Source: Valencia hispanica (Eukaryota > Chordata > Actinopteri > Cyprinodontiformes > Valenciidae). From it: DNA of 64,000 nt. The notes beneath the pieces were generated by a model. The model was given only the letters and a program-made list of their open reading frames with translations. It was not told the origin of the DNA and did no database searches. The stretch covers positions 9,388,501-9,452,500 of the forward strand of contig OY747704.1 in NCBI GenBank assembly GCA_963556495.2, written 5' to 3'. Below, piece by piece: positions 40,381 to 52,289 of this stretch (positions are counted from its first letter, which is position 1; each line of letters starts with the position of its first letter). Position numbers and translations under genes: made by a program.

Positions 40381-41498
40381 TCAAGTTTTATTAAAATGTT
40401 CACCTGTATCAATTTTGCCTACACAAAATACAATTATCAGTTAAGTTTAGCTAGACCTCATCTTCATGACAAATGTCTTGAACATTGAGGGCAGACATGG
40501 CTTTCAAATAATTACATATTATGCCAAAGATATGTTGAGGACTGAAAGAACTAGTCTATTTAGTAAGCAAAGTGATCAAATTCAATTCAAAACCTTTAAA
40601 GATCCTCAGTGAAAACGTGTTTATACATTTGTTCTCTTACAGAAAATTTGTCATGGTTTTGTTTTAGAGCAGGGATGGAAAGTTCATGTTTTGCCTCTGG
40701 CATTTTGCACACAAGTTTATGGGGTGTTTGCACACCCCCAAAAAGTTACACAACTTTAGACATGCCGCATTAACACCGCACGCTTTGTTGCCGTCAAAAA
40801 CGCTCACTAAGTGACTAGTTTAAACTGTATACTTAAAAAAACAAACAACAAAAACTGTATACTTTTTAAGCCTGAAGCTTGCAAAACCCACCACTTGCTG
40901 AGCAAAAAAAGTGCATGGGTGAGGCTTCCTCTGTTGCTGGATGTTTTAAACAATGGCGGATCATATCAAGAGAGTGGCTTGGCTTTATTTGTTAAATAAA
41001 GCTAGTTGACGTCGGGCGCATTAGCGCAGTTTGTGGATACACCGCATTCTTGAGAGGCGTTCTGAGTTTGGAGAGTTTAACCATTTGCTCCAGGAGCTGC
41101 GTATTGATAAGGTTCGCCTTCAGCGCTACTTTGAATGTGTAGTGACGTCACAACAGTGAGACGCTTTGACTGGTTGACGCTCAGGGGACACTGCCGAAAG
41201 TTCAGCTAGATCAACTTCTGTGTTGCTGGCTTTTACCGCTTTTAAGCTTGGAAAGCAGCAAAAGTTTCAAAAATTGCAGTAGCCAAGGCACCGCAGAGAC
41301 TCTGATGGCCTTAACTATAGACTTAACATGTAATCTTGCCCTTCTAGGCGTTGATGTTTTGGGCAGTGTGAACGCGGCATTAACATGTAATCCTGCCATT
41401 CTGGAGCATTAACGTTTTGGGTATTGTGAACGTGGCTTCAAAACAAGGTAACTTACCTTAAAAAAAAAAAACATATTTTGGCTATATTAACAAATTTA
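40381..41498. other. Intergenic DNA with GCATTAAC repeats
   Basis: GAACGCGGCATTAACATGTAATCCTGCC-like blocks repeat (41327-41345 and 41372-41390). This is probably a decayed MITE. No gene is seen. Confidence 0.35.
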
Positions 41499-41576
41499 CA
41501 GTGCAGACCAAAAGTTTGGACACACTTTCTTATTCAATTGAATGAGAAAGTGTGTCCAAACTTTTGGTCTGTACTG
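41499..41576. mobile_element. 78-bp palindromic Tc1-type mini-element
   Basis: The two 39-bp halves pair with only two mismatches (arms 41499-41537 and 41538-41576; CAGTGCAGACCAAAAGTTTG at the start). The ends resemble the CAGTACAGACCAAAAGTTTG repeat of fish Tc1/mariner elements. TA lies at the left flank and TG at the right. It looks like two terminal repeats fused tail to tail with no interior. Confidence 0.7.
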
Positions 41577-41652
41577 TGCCTGAAACTAGTGGTCCCATGC
41601 GTTGAGGCTCCATGATGCTTTAGCTGCTCTACTGCACCATCAAGTGGACAAT

Positions 41653-42190
41653 AGTCAGGGGGCCAAAGTCTGAAATAAAATGAGTTGAACCTGACATGGT
41701 CTGCCATACTTTTTATTTGTATTTTTTCTTTTAACTTTGACCCTAAGGACCAATAATTGGAGGGTCTGCTCTGCTGGAAATATTGCTAAAAGATTGTGGC
41801 AATTTTACTGTATGAACCCTGTATTTTTTTAATCAGAAAAATGTGAAAAACAATTTCTTCCCTCAAATCCTCAGTGGGTCAATGTCAATAAATAGATTCC
41901 AGATACACAGCACACATGCTGACAATATCCACTGAAATAACTCTTAAAACACATTCTATGTGACTGCGTCAATTTAATGCAAAAAAATGAGCCGTTTTCT
42001 CACTTTTTTCCGATATTTTCATCAGCTATTTTAATCAACTATTCCACCAAGTTATGGCATCAGTCAATGTCATTCTTTCCAACAAAATCATTCCACAGAA
42101 AAAAATTGAAAAAAATCCAACCAAAATCATTGGATCGGTGATTTAATTACCAATTGGCGATCAACAGACCCTCAGAACTCTCAAAATTCT
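41653..42190. repeat. Left terminal inverted repeat of the 7.2-kb element
   Basis: It pairs with 48537-48881. Shared blocks include GTTGAACCTGACATGG, CTCTGCTGGAAATAT, AATCAGAAAAATGTGAAAAA, ATCCAACCAAAATCATTGGA and CAGAACTCTCAAAA. It is longer than the right copy because of about 60 bp near 41710-41770 and about 170 bp near 41935-42095 not present on the right. Confidence 0.75.
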
Positions 42191-42734
42191 GAAAGACATT
42201 CTGGATATTTAACATGGTTGCAAAAGTCCACATTATTAAACATCATGGCCCAGGAATCTTTTAAATCTTAACATAACCCTGTTCTCCAAATGTAAATTTG
42301 TCATACAAAAAAACATAATACAGCAATTTTTTTTATTACTGAAGAAGACAAATACAACTTTAACAGAACAATATAATTTAACAAAACTTAACCTCTTAAC
42401 CTCCACCTGAACCAGTTCAGCCAGCCTTACCCAAATCTAAAAGCTTCTCGACTTGAGAGCTGATTAGGCCAGTGTAACTTCTCATTTGAGAGTTAAGACC
42501 AACAAAACTGACACTCTAATTGGACACCCATACTCTAAATGGATCTTTTTCCTTGCGTTGTTGTCACTTTTTTGACTTTTTCTTAATTGCATTACTATTG
42601 CTTTTTTGTTGCTCTTTTGTCACATTTTTGCTGTGCTTGAGTTCTGACGGTTTTGCCTCTTTCAGCATCATTGTTGCCACCAATTTGCCATTGACAAGTT
42701 GTCACCCAAAATCATTTGCAGCTGGGTAGGTTGG

Positions 42735-42870
42735 ATGAATGTAGCTTGCCATCACTAGTATGTGAATGTGTGCGTGAATGACTGAATGTAGTGTGAAGTG
42801 CTTAGGGGTCTTCAAGGACTAAATAAAGCGCTATACAAGTACAGGCCATTTATCATTTTTTACCATTAAC
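42735..42870 (+). repeat. LINE-type 3' tail inserted in the 7.2-kb element
   Basis: GAATGACTGAATGTAGTGTG followed by AAGTGCTTAGGGGTC and AAAGCGCTATACAAGTACAG and GGCCATTTATC is a very common fish LINE-derived 3' end. It sits between the left inverted repeat and the nuclease gene. Confidence 0.5.
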
Positions 42871-42967
42871 TCACTTACACACAGCCAACTGATGCAGGGC
42901 TCGGTGAAGGTGTAATAGGAAGGCATTTTCAGTTGGTGGAAGACAACGCATGTCTCCTTTGATGCTC

Positions 42968-45104
42968 TCAAAGAGATGGGCTTGCAGTCCATCCAGTACC
43001 ACCAAAGTCACTCCTGTCATAGAGTGACACGATGCATCGCCGTGCTGCTGTTATAACTTCTTCCTGAACAGCCAGGCTTTCCTTAGGGTCACCATACCTG
43101 CACAGCAGCAGAAGACCCACCTTTATCCACTTCTGTACAGATAACTCACTGTTGTCACATTCGGTAAGTATGTAGGTGCTGAGGAAAAGGGATGTAAAAT
43201 TTGAAGCTGAAACATCATACTTCTCTGCCAGAGCTTCTGTGATGGCATGAACACATTGGAAGATATCCATCATCTTCACCCACAGCTCCTGCAGCACATC
43301 CATGTGTGTGATGTAGTACATGCACATGATAATCACATCTGTCAGTCGCAACCACTACAGCCTGTGTGCAATGTGAGCAAAGATCCTGGTATCTGCCTCC
43401 TCATGATTCTCACAGGAAAGTTCTGGAAGCTCAACCTGACAATCCACTGGTAAGAGGACAGTGCAACCGGGATCACAAAAGATCACACCAAGAATAAGTG
43501 TGAATCCTGCAGGAAGTGACTTGTTCTGAGCTGCCCATGCCTACCCCATGTAGTTTAGCTTTATTCAGTGGATTGTGAATGAAGCCTTTCCATTTAGGTA
43601 TAGGTAGAGAATCATGTGGCTTGTACTCCATTTTGCTTCATCCTCTTTTCTCATTCCTCACCTTTCAGATTGTTAGCAGGGGACTTTCAGACTCTTTGTT
43701 GGTGATCATATCGATCACCAAAAAAGTGGATGCAGTCACACTTCTCTGGTAGGATTCCAAGGAGCTGCCTCAGGTATTTTCCTTGCAGTTCATGGAAGGT
43801 GCTGCTCCCAAGATGTTGGTAATTTTTAATGAACGACATGGTATCTACTACCATTACAACAGGCTTGTGAGATTGTGGTAGTTTGTCCACTTCCCCCCAT
43901 GAGGCGTTTTGATTGCAACCGGTAATCTGCCTTGTTTCCTTTACGCATTGCATAACCTTGGTCAAGAGACGGATTTGGCTCAAACAGGGAGGCTGGGCAA
44001 CTTGTCCATTCATGGCCAAACACTTCCACTTTCCAGTCTTCTAAGTCCTGAACAAAGTAAAGGTTCCACACAACTGCACTCTTCTCCTCAGAGACCTTTT
44101 TGCCTTTGAAAGCTATGGACATTGATTTCTTTGGCTTTGCTGCGAAGGTTGAAAGTTTAATTTTGGCTAATTTCTCACTGTCTGTTCTTCTTGCTGCAGC
44201 CAGTGCCTCAGGTCATTTTTCATAAGCGCAAGCGCCCTGTTGATCAGCTCCTGTTCTTCAAATGTGAGTTGATCATCTAGTTATTGATTACATCTGTTAT
44301 TTTCCTTACACCTTCTTTGTACATTGGCTATCCTTGTCCTCGTGGTGTTTGCTGTTATCTGCATTCAGGTGTGCCATAGCCTTTGTCTGCTCTGACACAG
44401 ATGTCAGAACTGGAAGAGCTTTCAAGTATTTATCCATGGTCGCTGGCTGCTGACTGATGCCAGTGAAGAGTTTTGACTTGGCATCGCGGTTGTAGGTTTT
44501 TTCAAGTGGAATGTCTGTCCAGAACCTATTGAACCATCCTTCTGTTTGACGCACAGTGAACTTCCCATCCTTAAATACCCTATAGATGTTTGGAGCCAGT
44601 GTAGACAAGCTTCTCATTGCTTCTAGGCAGGATACAAACTTGTAGTGGCCAGCAGCTAAAAGGTATGGTAACATCTTTTCCACTTCAGCAAGGTGTTCCT
44701 CCCACAGACCTGCACGTTCAGCGTGAATGAACCGTCTAAGAATCGTGACTATTCTTAGTCTTACCTCAGCTACCACAAAGGAATAGTTTTGTGGTAGGTG
44801 AGGTATGTGCTTCATCAAACTCAGACTTCAAACGTGACAGCTTTTTCAGTTGGTCTGTTGCATCAGCAATGTGCAGAAGTTGCCTTCTCTACATCCTCTT
44901 CTGACAGGGCATCTAGGAGTAGTTGGACATTGCTGCCAAACACACACATGTACTCCAGGTCCTTCCCTTCATCAACCAACCATCTCGCAAATGCTTCCCA
45001 GGGTAGGGCAAACATGGCTGCATATACCATACTGTGGGCTTGCAGCCTTGTTTAGTAGTCTTTCCCATTGATTTTTTTTTTTTGCCGACATCAGCCTCAA
45101 CCAT
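42968..45104 (-). pseudogene. XPG/PIN-like nuclease gene of an Academ-like transposon
   Basis: Read right to left, the first part (44818-44306) is helical and contains RRFIHAERAGLWEEHLAEVE, LLAAGHYKFVSCLEAM and YNRDAKSKLFTGISQQPATM. The second part (44122-43687) contains VVMVVDTMSFIKNYQ and LLGILPEKCDCIHFFGDRYD, an N-terminal XPG-like region with acidic residues in strand ends. The linker near 43405-43373 reads ENHEEADTRIFAH, resembling the XPG-I acidic motif. The last part (43351-42968) reads LTDVIIMCMYYITHMDVLQE (further acidic residue), then LFLSTYILTECDN. Stops and frameshifts separate the parts. In related animal proteins these blocks form one long chain, sometimes with a Cys-rich tail, which I do not see here. 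The nuclease role is inferred from the motifs; substrate and partner are unknown. Confidence 0.55.
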
Positions 45105-45374
45105 GATGTCTTCGATTCAAGTGGACTCATCGTTGGTCTTCATCTGGATTCTTGTATTGGAAGATGACATGTTGTGCCATGCAGTGTTCTTTCATCCTTT
45201 GTGTACTCTTGGTTATCAAGGTTATCAAATGCAAACTGTGTAAATCATCCAAGCTTCAGGTTTGTTGGTATGAAGGCTCCATCCCTAGTTCTTCAACTGC
45301 CATTGCCATTGTAGTATCTGTGCTTCTTTGTAGCTGATGCTGTTCCCAAATTTATTAGGAGTAACACAGTCGAC

Positions 45375-47335
45375 TTGCATCTGGTTTCCTTAAGGATGCA
45401 GGGTTTAAAGTATTCTGGCACCGTGCCGGATCTCCGGCATTTGACTATGATTCAGAGAAAAAAAACATGCACACAAAAACCCTCCGAAAAAACCAGCCCT
45501 ATTGAATGCAGCATTCCACGCGAGCCAGCGGTTGTTTATCCCGAAATCAGAAGAACGGATGCTAAATTCATGGAGCCAGGGGAAGACGTCGTTGTTGATA
45601 AGGGTCTTAAAAACAAGTGGCGCTGGGCATGGGTAGATGAAAAGGGCGGAGACGACAAGCTGTTTGGGACCTGGTACCAGAACCTAAGGGAGCCTGGTAC
45701 CTGCTTTTGTGTGTTGTGCTAGTATATGCAACTAGCGGGGAAAAAAACCCTTCACCGTCACGGACGAGACGCCGGGCATAAAGCAGCTGTCCACGCGCTC
45801 CAACACACAAGCCGTTTGCCGGGAGCAACAGCCACAGCGGACGCAGCGGCCCCGATGAATGATCGTGACTTGAAAATACGTGTGTGCTCGTTCATTGCAG
45901 AACACGATTTATCATTTACGATCGCTCAACCGCTCGTAGATCTGTGTAAAAAAAGTAGCAGTTGTTAAAAATGCTTTAACAAAACTGTCAGCATGCCAGT
46001 TATATGAACTGGGGTTGCCAACCGTCACGTAAAAACGGAATCGTCCCATATTCAGAGAATATATTATGCGTTCCGTATCGAGATGAAAAGGAACGCGGTT
46101 TGTCCCATACTTAACCTAGAATGAAAAAAAAAGACACAAAGGTGGAGTTATTCTGTGTCTTTAAGCTGTGCAGCTGCCTCATCTTCTCTCATCTTCTCAT
46201 CCTTTCTCTCCTGTTGCTCATTCAATCATGAAACTGATCAATGATCAGCTGATCGGCTTTTCTGTCGGAAGTCCCATCTCTCTCTCTCGCTCTCGTTAGT
46301 TTATCGCCCACTTTGTGCAGAAAGAGTAAACCAGCGGATGTTGCGCTAAACAACATCAGCACGTTTAATGACCTGTTAGAACTGATTTAATATGACTTTC
46401 TAGTATGAGCTGATGTTTGCTGGAGCCACAGCCGTAAAAGCTGCTGGTCATGATATCAGTTTGGATATCTGGTGAGATGGAAACATGAAGATGAAACCAG
46501 GAGATGTTCTTACTGTAATATCAGAGCTGAACAGGTGATTGAGAAACACGTTTACCTTTTAGGTGACATGAATGAGTTGAAGGGAAGTTACAAACTGTTT
46601 CTGAGAGATAAATAACACCAGGATCCATTTATGTAGCTGACAGCTGGTAAATGTGCAGGAGCGGCTCTAGCAAAGTTTTGCGAGGGGGCCAGGTAGGGCA
46701 TTAACAGGGAAAGGGGGGAACAAATAAATAATTTCCTTTCTTATTCTCATTTAAAATGTCTAGCTTTTCATAAAAAAATATATCTGAATCTTACAACTAA
46801 AGTGGTCATCTTTTAAATGTATATAAATCCATTATCTTATATACTAAATATTATTGAGTCTAATATATACCCTAGTAAGCTATAGTACTTTTTCCTTCGG
46901 GAAGGTACCATCTGCGCAATCTGCAATTCTGTTGAAGAAAGATGTTGAATCTATTTAATTATTGTAGAAAAATAATTGACTTCTGTGCATTTGTTTTACA
47001 TGTCCATTAAATTAAAGTCGATTACGTCGATTAAGCATCATGCAGGTGGGGGGTGGTTCCTTATTTTATTTTCTGGGAGTTGGCAACCCTAATATGAACA
47101 CATATGGCATAGCACTGGAGTTCAAGAAAAGTATGTCTCAAAGGATGTATGTTTTCTCTGAATTTTGATGAAGCAATCACCCAAACATGGAAAAAATACT
47201 GAATGTAATGGTTCGCTTTTTTGATGATGATGCATCCAGAGTAATAACATATCATCTTGCAAGCAAGAAAGTAAACATTAGCAATAGCAATGCTTCAGCT
47301 CTGATCATTGCACTGGAAGCTTCAGTTTAGCAATT
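45375..47335 (+). pseudogene. Zinc-finger and hAT/RNase-H-like transposase gene, interrupted
   Basis: The plus strand starts in a frame with RRTDAKFMEPGEDVVVDKGL and a W-rich block, then a zinc-finger-like unit CFCVLC ... LHRHGRDAGHKAAVHALQH (about 45704-45810), with one in-frame stop at 45720-45722. IRVCSFIAEHDLSFTIAQPL follows (45876-45935), a common entry into a transposase core. The chain reaches ALTKLSACQLYE at 46009, where a 1.08-kb MITE interrupts it. After the MITE the sequence resumes near 47150 with SLNFDEA (conserved Asp), VRFFDDDASRVITYHLASKK and VNISNSNASALIIALEA (to about 47325). This resembles the RNase-H-fold core of hAT-like transposases (SLNxDEA...VRxxD). The gene points away from the nuclease gene, about 0.3 kb apart. 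Confidence 0.55.
46010..47091. mobile_element. hAT MITE inside the transposase gene
   Basis: ATATGAAC occurs at 46002-46009 and at 47092-47099, an exact 8-bp target duplication. The ends TGGGGTTGCCAAC and, read inward from the right, TAGGGTTGCCAAC are inverted repeats. It is 1082 bp, without transposase frame. It splits the rightward gene at codons for CQLYE. Confidence 0.8.
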
Positions 47336-48536
47336 CTGTATTTATTTGTATTTGTTTCATATTATTCAGTTTACCACTTCTTGAAGCACTTTACTGTTTT
47401 TTTGTTGTTAAAATGAACTGCCTCTGCAAATATGTTAAAAAGGAGGAGTCAAGACCTGATGTAATGTATTTCAACTTAATTTGCCATTGTTAACAAAAAT
47501 TATATAAAAAGTTACAATTTATGTTTTTTGTATAAATTGCCCTTTACTGAATTAAATTGTTGCTAAATGAATCAGATTAATTAGCTTGACTGAGTTTCAC
47601 ATGTTTTCATTTATAACTTAATAACCTTTACTTCTAAAAATCACATTTGAATTGTAGGTCATATTGTACATTACCAAGCACAATGCTAAAACTTGTTTGC
47701 CAAATTGCCTATACTGTATATGCATTGGATTCACTGCAACCCCACTATTTGGAAAAAATGATTTTTTTTCACTTTGAGCCCTGAGGATGTGCAAAGCTGT
47801 CCCAACATGTTTCAGTGTTGGGATCTTGGCAACTGCTTGGCGGACATCTTGGGCACTACTGGATAACTTTCATCTAGAAACTTTTGACAAATCCCTCACT
47901 CTATATACTGTACAGTACTATATACAAAAGAAAAAGAAATATATATATATATATATAGGTTATAGTATGCGTACATCTTACAGAACATATTTATTGTTCA
48001 GTATTGTGTACAGTTTGAAATCCAATATAGCTACATATGATTTTTGTGTGGCTGTTCATGCCACAAGCTAACTAGCAAAATTTTTCTGAACTTGAATTGG
48101 CCATGTAGCTAATTGCTAACAGTAAGTGCTGCCTTTAGTTATCCGTTTTTCTGCATTAACGCCATACCTATATTTTATTCCTTTAGGTGATTCAATCATA
48201 GTTTCTGTCCCAGTTTTGATTAATTGCCATTAGCATGCTGCTGTTAGCATTAGCATACTGTCGTTAGCCACTGAATTTCGCACGGCGATCAAAAATACAA
48301 TTGCATAGGTTAAAACTAACTCAGCGAGTAAATTCTTCAGGTTCTGTGCTTCAAAATGACATGCAGCATGTCCATATTCACTGAGGTTAGGACATATTAC
48401 CCGGCCAATATTCGGTCGAGCTCTAATAAGCATGTATTTCTTTCGTTTGGGTTGCCTTCTTTTTCACATCGAAAAGGCAGAAACCCACAATGTCGGCGGC
48501 TGGTTATCCTACCTGCACCTAATTTATTAACCTCTT
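47336..48536. other. Interior of the 7.2-kb element, no clear frame
   Basis: This stretch lies between the transposase gene and the right inverted repeat. It contains an AT microsatellite at 47937-47958. Short frames show no known motif, so the C-terminal end of the transposase appears lost or too decayed to see. Confidence 0.4.
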
Positions 48537-48881
48537 ACCCTTTTGAGAGTTCTTAGGGTCTGAGCCTGTTGATTGGTAATTAAATCATCAACGATCCAAT
48601 GACTTTGGTTGGATTTCTATCATTTTTTTCTGTCCAATTAGTTTGTGGATGTTGTCAGCACATGTGTTATGTGTATCTGGAATGCATTTATTGACAGCCT
48701 ATCTAACCCACTGAAGATTTGAGGGGAAAAATAGTTTTTCACATTTTTCTGATTAAAAAATTACAGGGTTCATAGACTAAAATGGCCACAATTTTTTTTT
48801 GCGATATTTCCAGCAGAGTATGGCATACCATGTCAGGTTCAACGCATTTTATTGACATTTTGAGACTTTGGCCCCCTGACT
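48537..48881. repeat. Right terminal inverted repeat of the 7.2-kb element
   Basis: It is the inverted partner of 41653-42190 and ends AGACTTTGGCCCCCTGACT, followed at once by the ACAAT duplication. Confidence 0.75.
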
Positions 48882-48886
48882 ACAAT

Positions 48887-50529
48887 GCATGTAAAACAGG
48901 CACAGTGATTATGTGATATGTGAACCTCTAAATTGATTAAATGAATTAATGTTTGTGATGGTAATATAACTCTGAATACGGTCTTAATGTCCTCTTTCTT
49001 GTTTATAAAAGTTGGGATCATTTTTCTGTCCTTGTCTTCAAATGTTACGATATAATTGTATGTTTGCATCCTAAAATGACTGCTGAGCTTGATCCACCTT
49101 GGTTAGCCTTTTTGTTTTTCATGCAGGGCTCCATAATGCTTCAACGGCATTAGAGAAACACAATCACACTTTGCCTTTTAACACACCAGAGATAAGAAAT
49201 TAGAACACAAAACGCTGTTTTCTTTTGACATTATTAGAGATGTTTTATTACTATGATGAAACCTTATCAGTGGAGATTAGATCAAGATATAGCCAGACAC
49301 GAGAAAATTTCCTTTGTGGTGCCATTGCTTAAAGGGTACAGGGAAGCAGCAGCGTTTTGCTGCCCCATATCTTAATACACGTGTAACCTGGCAGCCTTTA
49401 TAGACTCTAGATGACAAAAGCGGGATTCGACAGCGTAGCTCAACTGCGGCCATCTTACTTCAGACAGCTGACGTTCTGTCATTCTGCCGCTCTCTATGCT
49501 AGCGGTTAGAAGGTGAGTAATCAGTTTAAATAAAAATACTCAACTCTATGAAATATGAACGGATTTACAAACAATCTGTCTTATTACAAACCTTATTATA
49601 CATAGGCTTGAGACGGGATACTTGCACATGTTGAAATTACCACTTTTGCTTTCGAAAGACGACTTAATTGTGAACCATGTGTCTGCCTAGGCTATCTGCG
49701 CGTTATCAAGGTTGAAACCACAATTGATATTTTAGAAGGTTCTACGAAACTAATAACAATATTATGACAACCTAATTTTTGTCTAAATGGCTGTCTTTGT
49801 GAATATATTTGTACTTATTAGCTGTCTAACTTGGCTTACAGCCGACGATGCTGCCGTGAACGCACCGCTTAGCTATACAAATTTGACTTTTTACCTCAGT
49901 AGGAGCTGCTTGTTCGTTTAAATAAACGTGGGCTAAATTGCCCATGATTTCCAAGCACCTTGGTTTGGTAAAAAACAAAACTTAGATTGAGAAACAGAGG
50001 AAATTGCTGGCTTTGTGTTCAAGATCAACATGCCTGAGTTTTGTGCAGCCTACGAATGCTCGAATCGCTGTTCTGTTGAATAGAGACAACATGGAACACC
50101 TGTGAACACCATCCTGAGCAGCATGATCCCAAAACTCATGTATTTTATTTTTTTATCATGTTGTATTTAAGATGTTTGCAGTGTGTTATTCAATGTTATT
50201 TTGGCGCTACCCCATAATTTCCCCATGTTCAGGAGGAGCAGTTAGGGTAAGGTCACAAAAATGTTGGGTAGCCTAACTTCAGTTTCCTGTTTTGAAAAAA
50301 CAAAGACCAAATTTCCCCTCTCTGTAGCCTGTACCTTGACGTTGGTGAGAGGGCTTTTGACTAAAACATGCTTTTGCTAAAGTTCTTTTTGACTTATTGT
50401 TCTTTTTGAATTATTGACTTATGTTTATGCTTGGTTTTAATAGGTTGCTGCCATGGGTGCCATGTCCCTCAGAGTAACTGTTGCAAATAAACCCATACTT
50501 GTACATTATTCTATTTCTTAGGAAAAGAT
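48887..50529. other. Intergenic DNA with a repeat shared with 56100-56220
   Basis: 49415-49480 contains GCGGCCATCTTACTTCAGAC AG, whose inverted copy (CTGTCTGAAGTAAGATGGCT) occurs at 56126-56145. Otherwise no gene or recognised repeat. Confidence 0.4.
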
Positions 50530-50629
50530 TGGGGATGTGGGGATGTTGCTGGACGAAGGGACAACGCTAGTTACCCCGAAAAACAATGATTGCCGTTCTC
50601 CCCAACAATATTATTCCAACAGCTTCTCT

Positions 50630-51050
50630 TTGTTCATCAGTGCAGGCTCTCCGAGTGACTGGTCCAGATCTGGACTCCTGCCCTCCCCGACGTCGAGAAC
50701 GGGACCACCAGCGCCCAAGCACACCTGAAGATATGCCACCATTGGAAGGAAAAGAAGATGAAAAGCCCAGCAGAACAGAAATGCAGGCCTGGTGACATTA
50801 CTAACCTCCGTCACCCAGACTCAACCACTCGCCTGCTGCACATGGACTGGCAAGACAAAAACGGTATTGGATATCTGGCGGAAGTCAACAAGCTCATCGA
50901 ATCTATAAAGACAGTCTATCCCAAACGTACTGACACCCAGGTCCTGCAATGGGTGAGACAGATGAGCAAGTACTTTATTTTCTGCACAGAATGGGGGAAC
51001 CTTTACAAAGCACTCAAGCCTGGAAAGACCTGAAAATATCAAAGCAGATG
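50630..51050 (+). pseudogene. Possible retroviral gag remnant
   Basis: A proline- and charge-rich stretch is followed by a helical segment (50830-51033). A cysteine-containing piece near 51350 (CFHCQKKG) recalls half of a zinc knuckle. The gag label is based mainly on position upstream of the protease. Confidence 0.35.
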
Positions 51051-51607
51051 ATGAACCAGGGCCTTGGGAAAGATTACTGTACGCATACATTATTGATGGC
51101 CTCCTCCCTGATCTTGCATCACTGACCAGACATTGTTACGGATTGGGCTCGTGTGAAAAAGCATTGCCTGCACAGCGTTGGTATTTTGGCTGAAAAGAAG
51201 GAAAACGGAAAAGTGAGACACTGACTTACACCAAGCTGCATTGACCCTGTATTCTGGCCAGCGTTGTTACTTTGGCCATCAAAGTGGACACCGAAGGGGG
51301 CACAGAAGGACGTGGACGGGGCTGCAGACCATTTGTCACTGATCCTGACGTTTGTTTCCATTGTCAAAAGAAAGGACTGGGCCTGTGATTGTCTGGAGCT
51401 GCAGCACCAGCAGACGGACGGATGGGAGGGGCATTCAGTGGAGCCGCCAACTTAATTGTGTAGAGTCCTGACCTGAAGATTGAGGTTCTACACACAATGC
51501 TACACCCTGATGCTGCTTCTGCTACTGATCCATTTTAGATAAGCCCCTCAGCTTTGTGGGATTTACATGTTCACAGAATCCCCTGCCTTTAAAAAGATAC
51601 CTACATT

Positions 51608-52039
51608 ATGCTGCTCATAAATGGTGAAATTATAAATTTGGTTGTTGACTCTGGGGCTACCTACTCATTCTGTATAAGCAGCTAAACTGATCCAAACCCC
51701 ACCTCCACTGAATTCTGAGTACACATTTTCTGTGTCTGCTTCTGGTCAGACAGTGAAGAAAGTTTTTCTCAACCTTTTTGTTGTCAATTGGAGGGACTAA
51801 AAATAAAACATCTTATTTTAGTTTCTGATTTGTGTCCCATTAATTTAATGGGAAGGGATTTGATGTGTTTGTTACCAGTTAACCTGATTTCCACTGACAC
51901 TGGGGTACGTGTTGTCACTCCCAGTGACTTCACAGGGACTGAGCTCTCACTGACTGCAGTTCACTTTTCCCTCGCTCAGTTCCTATATGCTTATGAGTGG
52001 CAGCTTCCTGCCTCTCCTTTATCACAGAATTTCCTGTAA
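51608..52039 (+). pseudogene. Retroviral aspartic protease remnant
   Basis: VVDSGAT at 51641-51661 is the active-site motif of retroviral proteases. A later GRDL motif (about 51855-51866) sits where the second conserved glycine-rich strand is expected. A frameshift lies between the two. Confidence 0.65.
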
Positions 52040-52289
52040 GAAGCGAAGCGACGGGTGCACCCAGAATCAGATTTTATGCTTTTGACTGACCTACACTGTA
52101 CAGCTTATGTTTCTGAAGGACCAGACATCAGACTTGGAAAAGCAATGGTACTGTGACCAAACTGACTGACTGTACACACTTTGTTCTGCAATGACACAGC
52201 AGTGTTGGCTGTGTCCCTGACAGATAAGCTGGATATTTATTTCATGTGCACAGATCAGCACCCCACATCTCCCTAGCAAAATCTCGTTC

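Larger units (their letters stand above)
41653..48881. mobile_element. 7.2-kb Academ-like DNA transposon with two divergent genes
   Basis: Both ends read AGTCAGGGGGCCAAAGTCT inward (19 identical bases). They are flanked by ACAAT at 41648-41652 and 48882-48886. The inverted similarity continues inward for several hundred bases with indels (41653-42190 against 48537-48881). Inside are a leftward gene with an XPG/PIN-like nuclease (42968-45104) and a rightward gene with a zinc finger and a hAT/RNase-H-like transposase segment (45375-47335). The leftward gene resembles Academ-type transposons, known for XPG-like nuclease domains. A LINE tail (42735) and a hAT MITE (46010-47091) are later insertions. 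Both genes are broken. The unit structure (ends, duplication) is directly seen; the superfamily name and the idea that both genes belong to one element are inference. Confidence 0.6.

Noticed and set aside
49360..50529. Possible 5' LTR of the provirus
   Set aside because: I found no match to the 3' LTR start TGTGATGGGA or end CCAGAACA and no convincing primer binding site upstream of the gag-like region.
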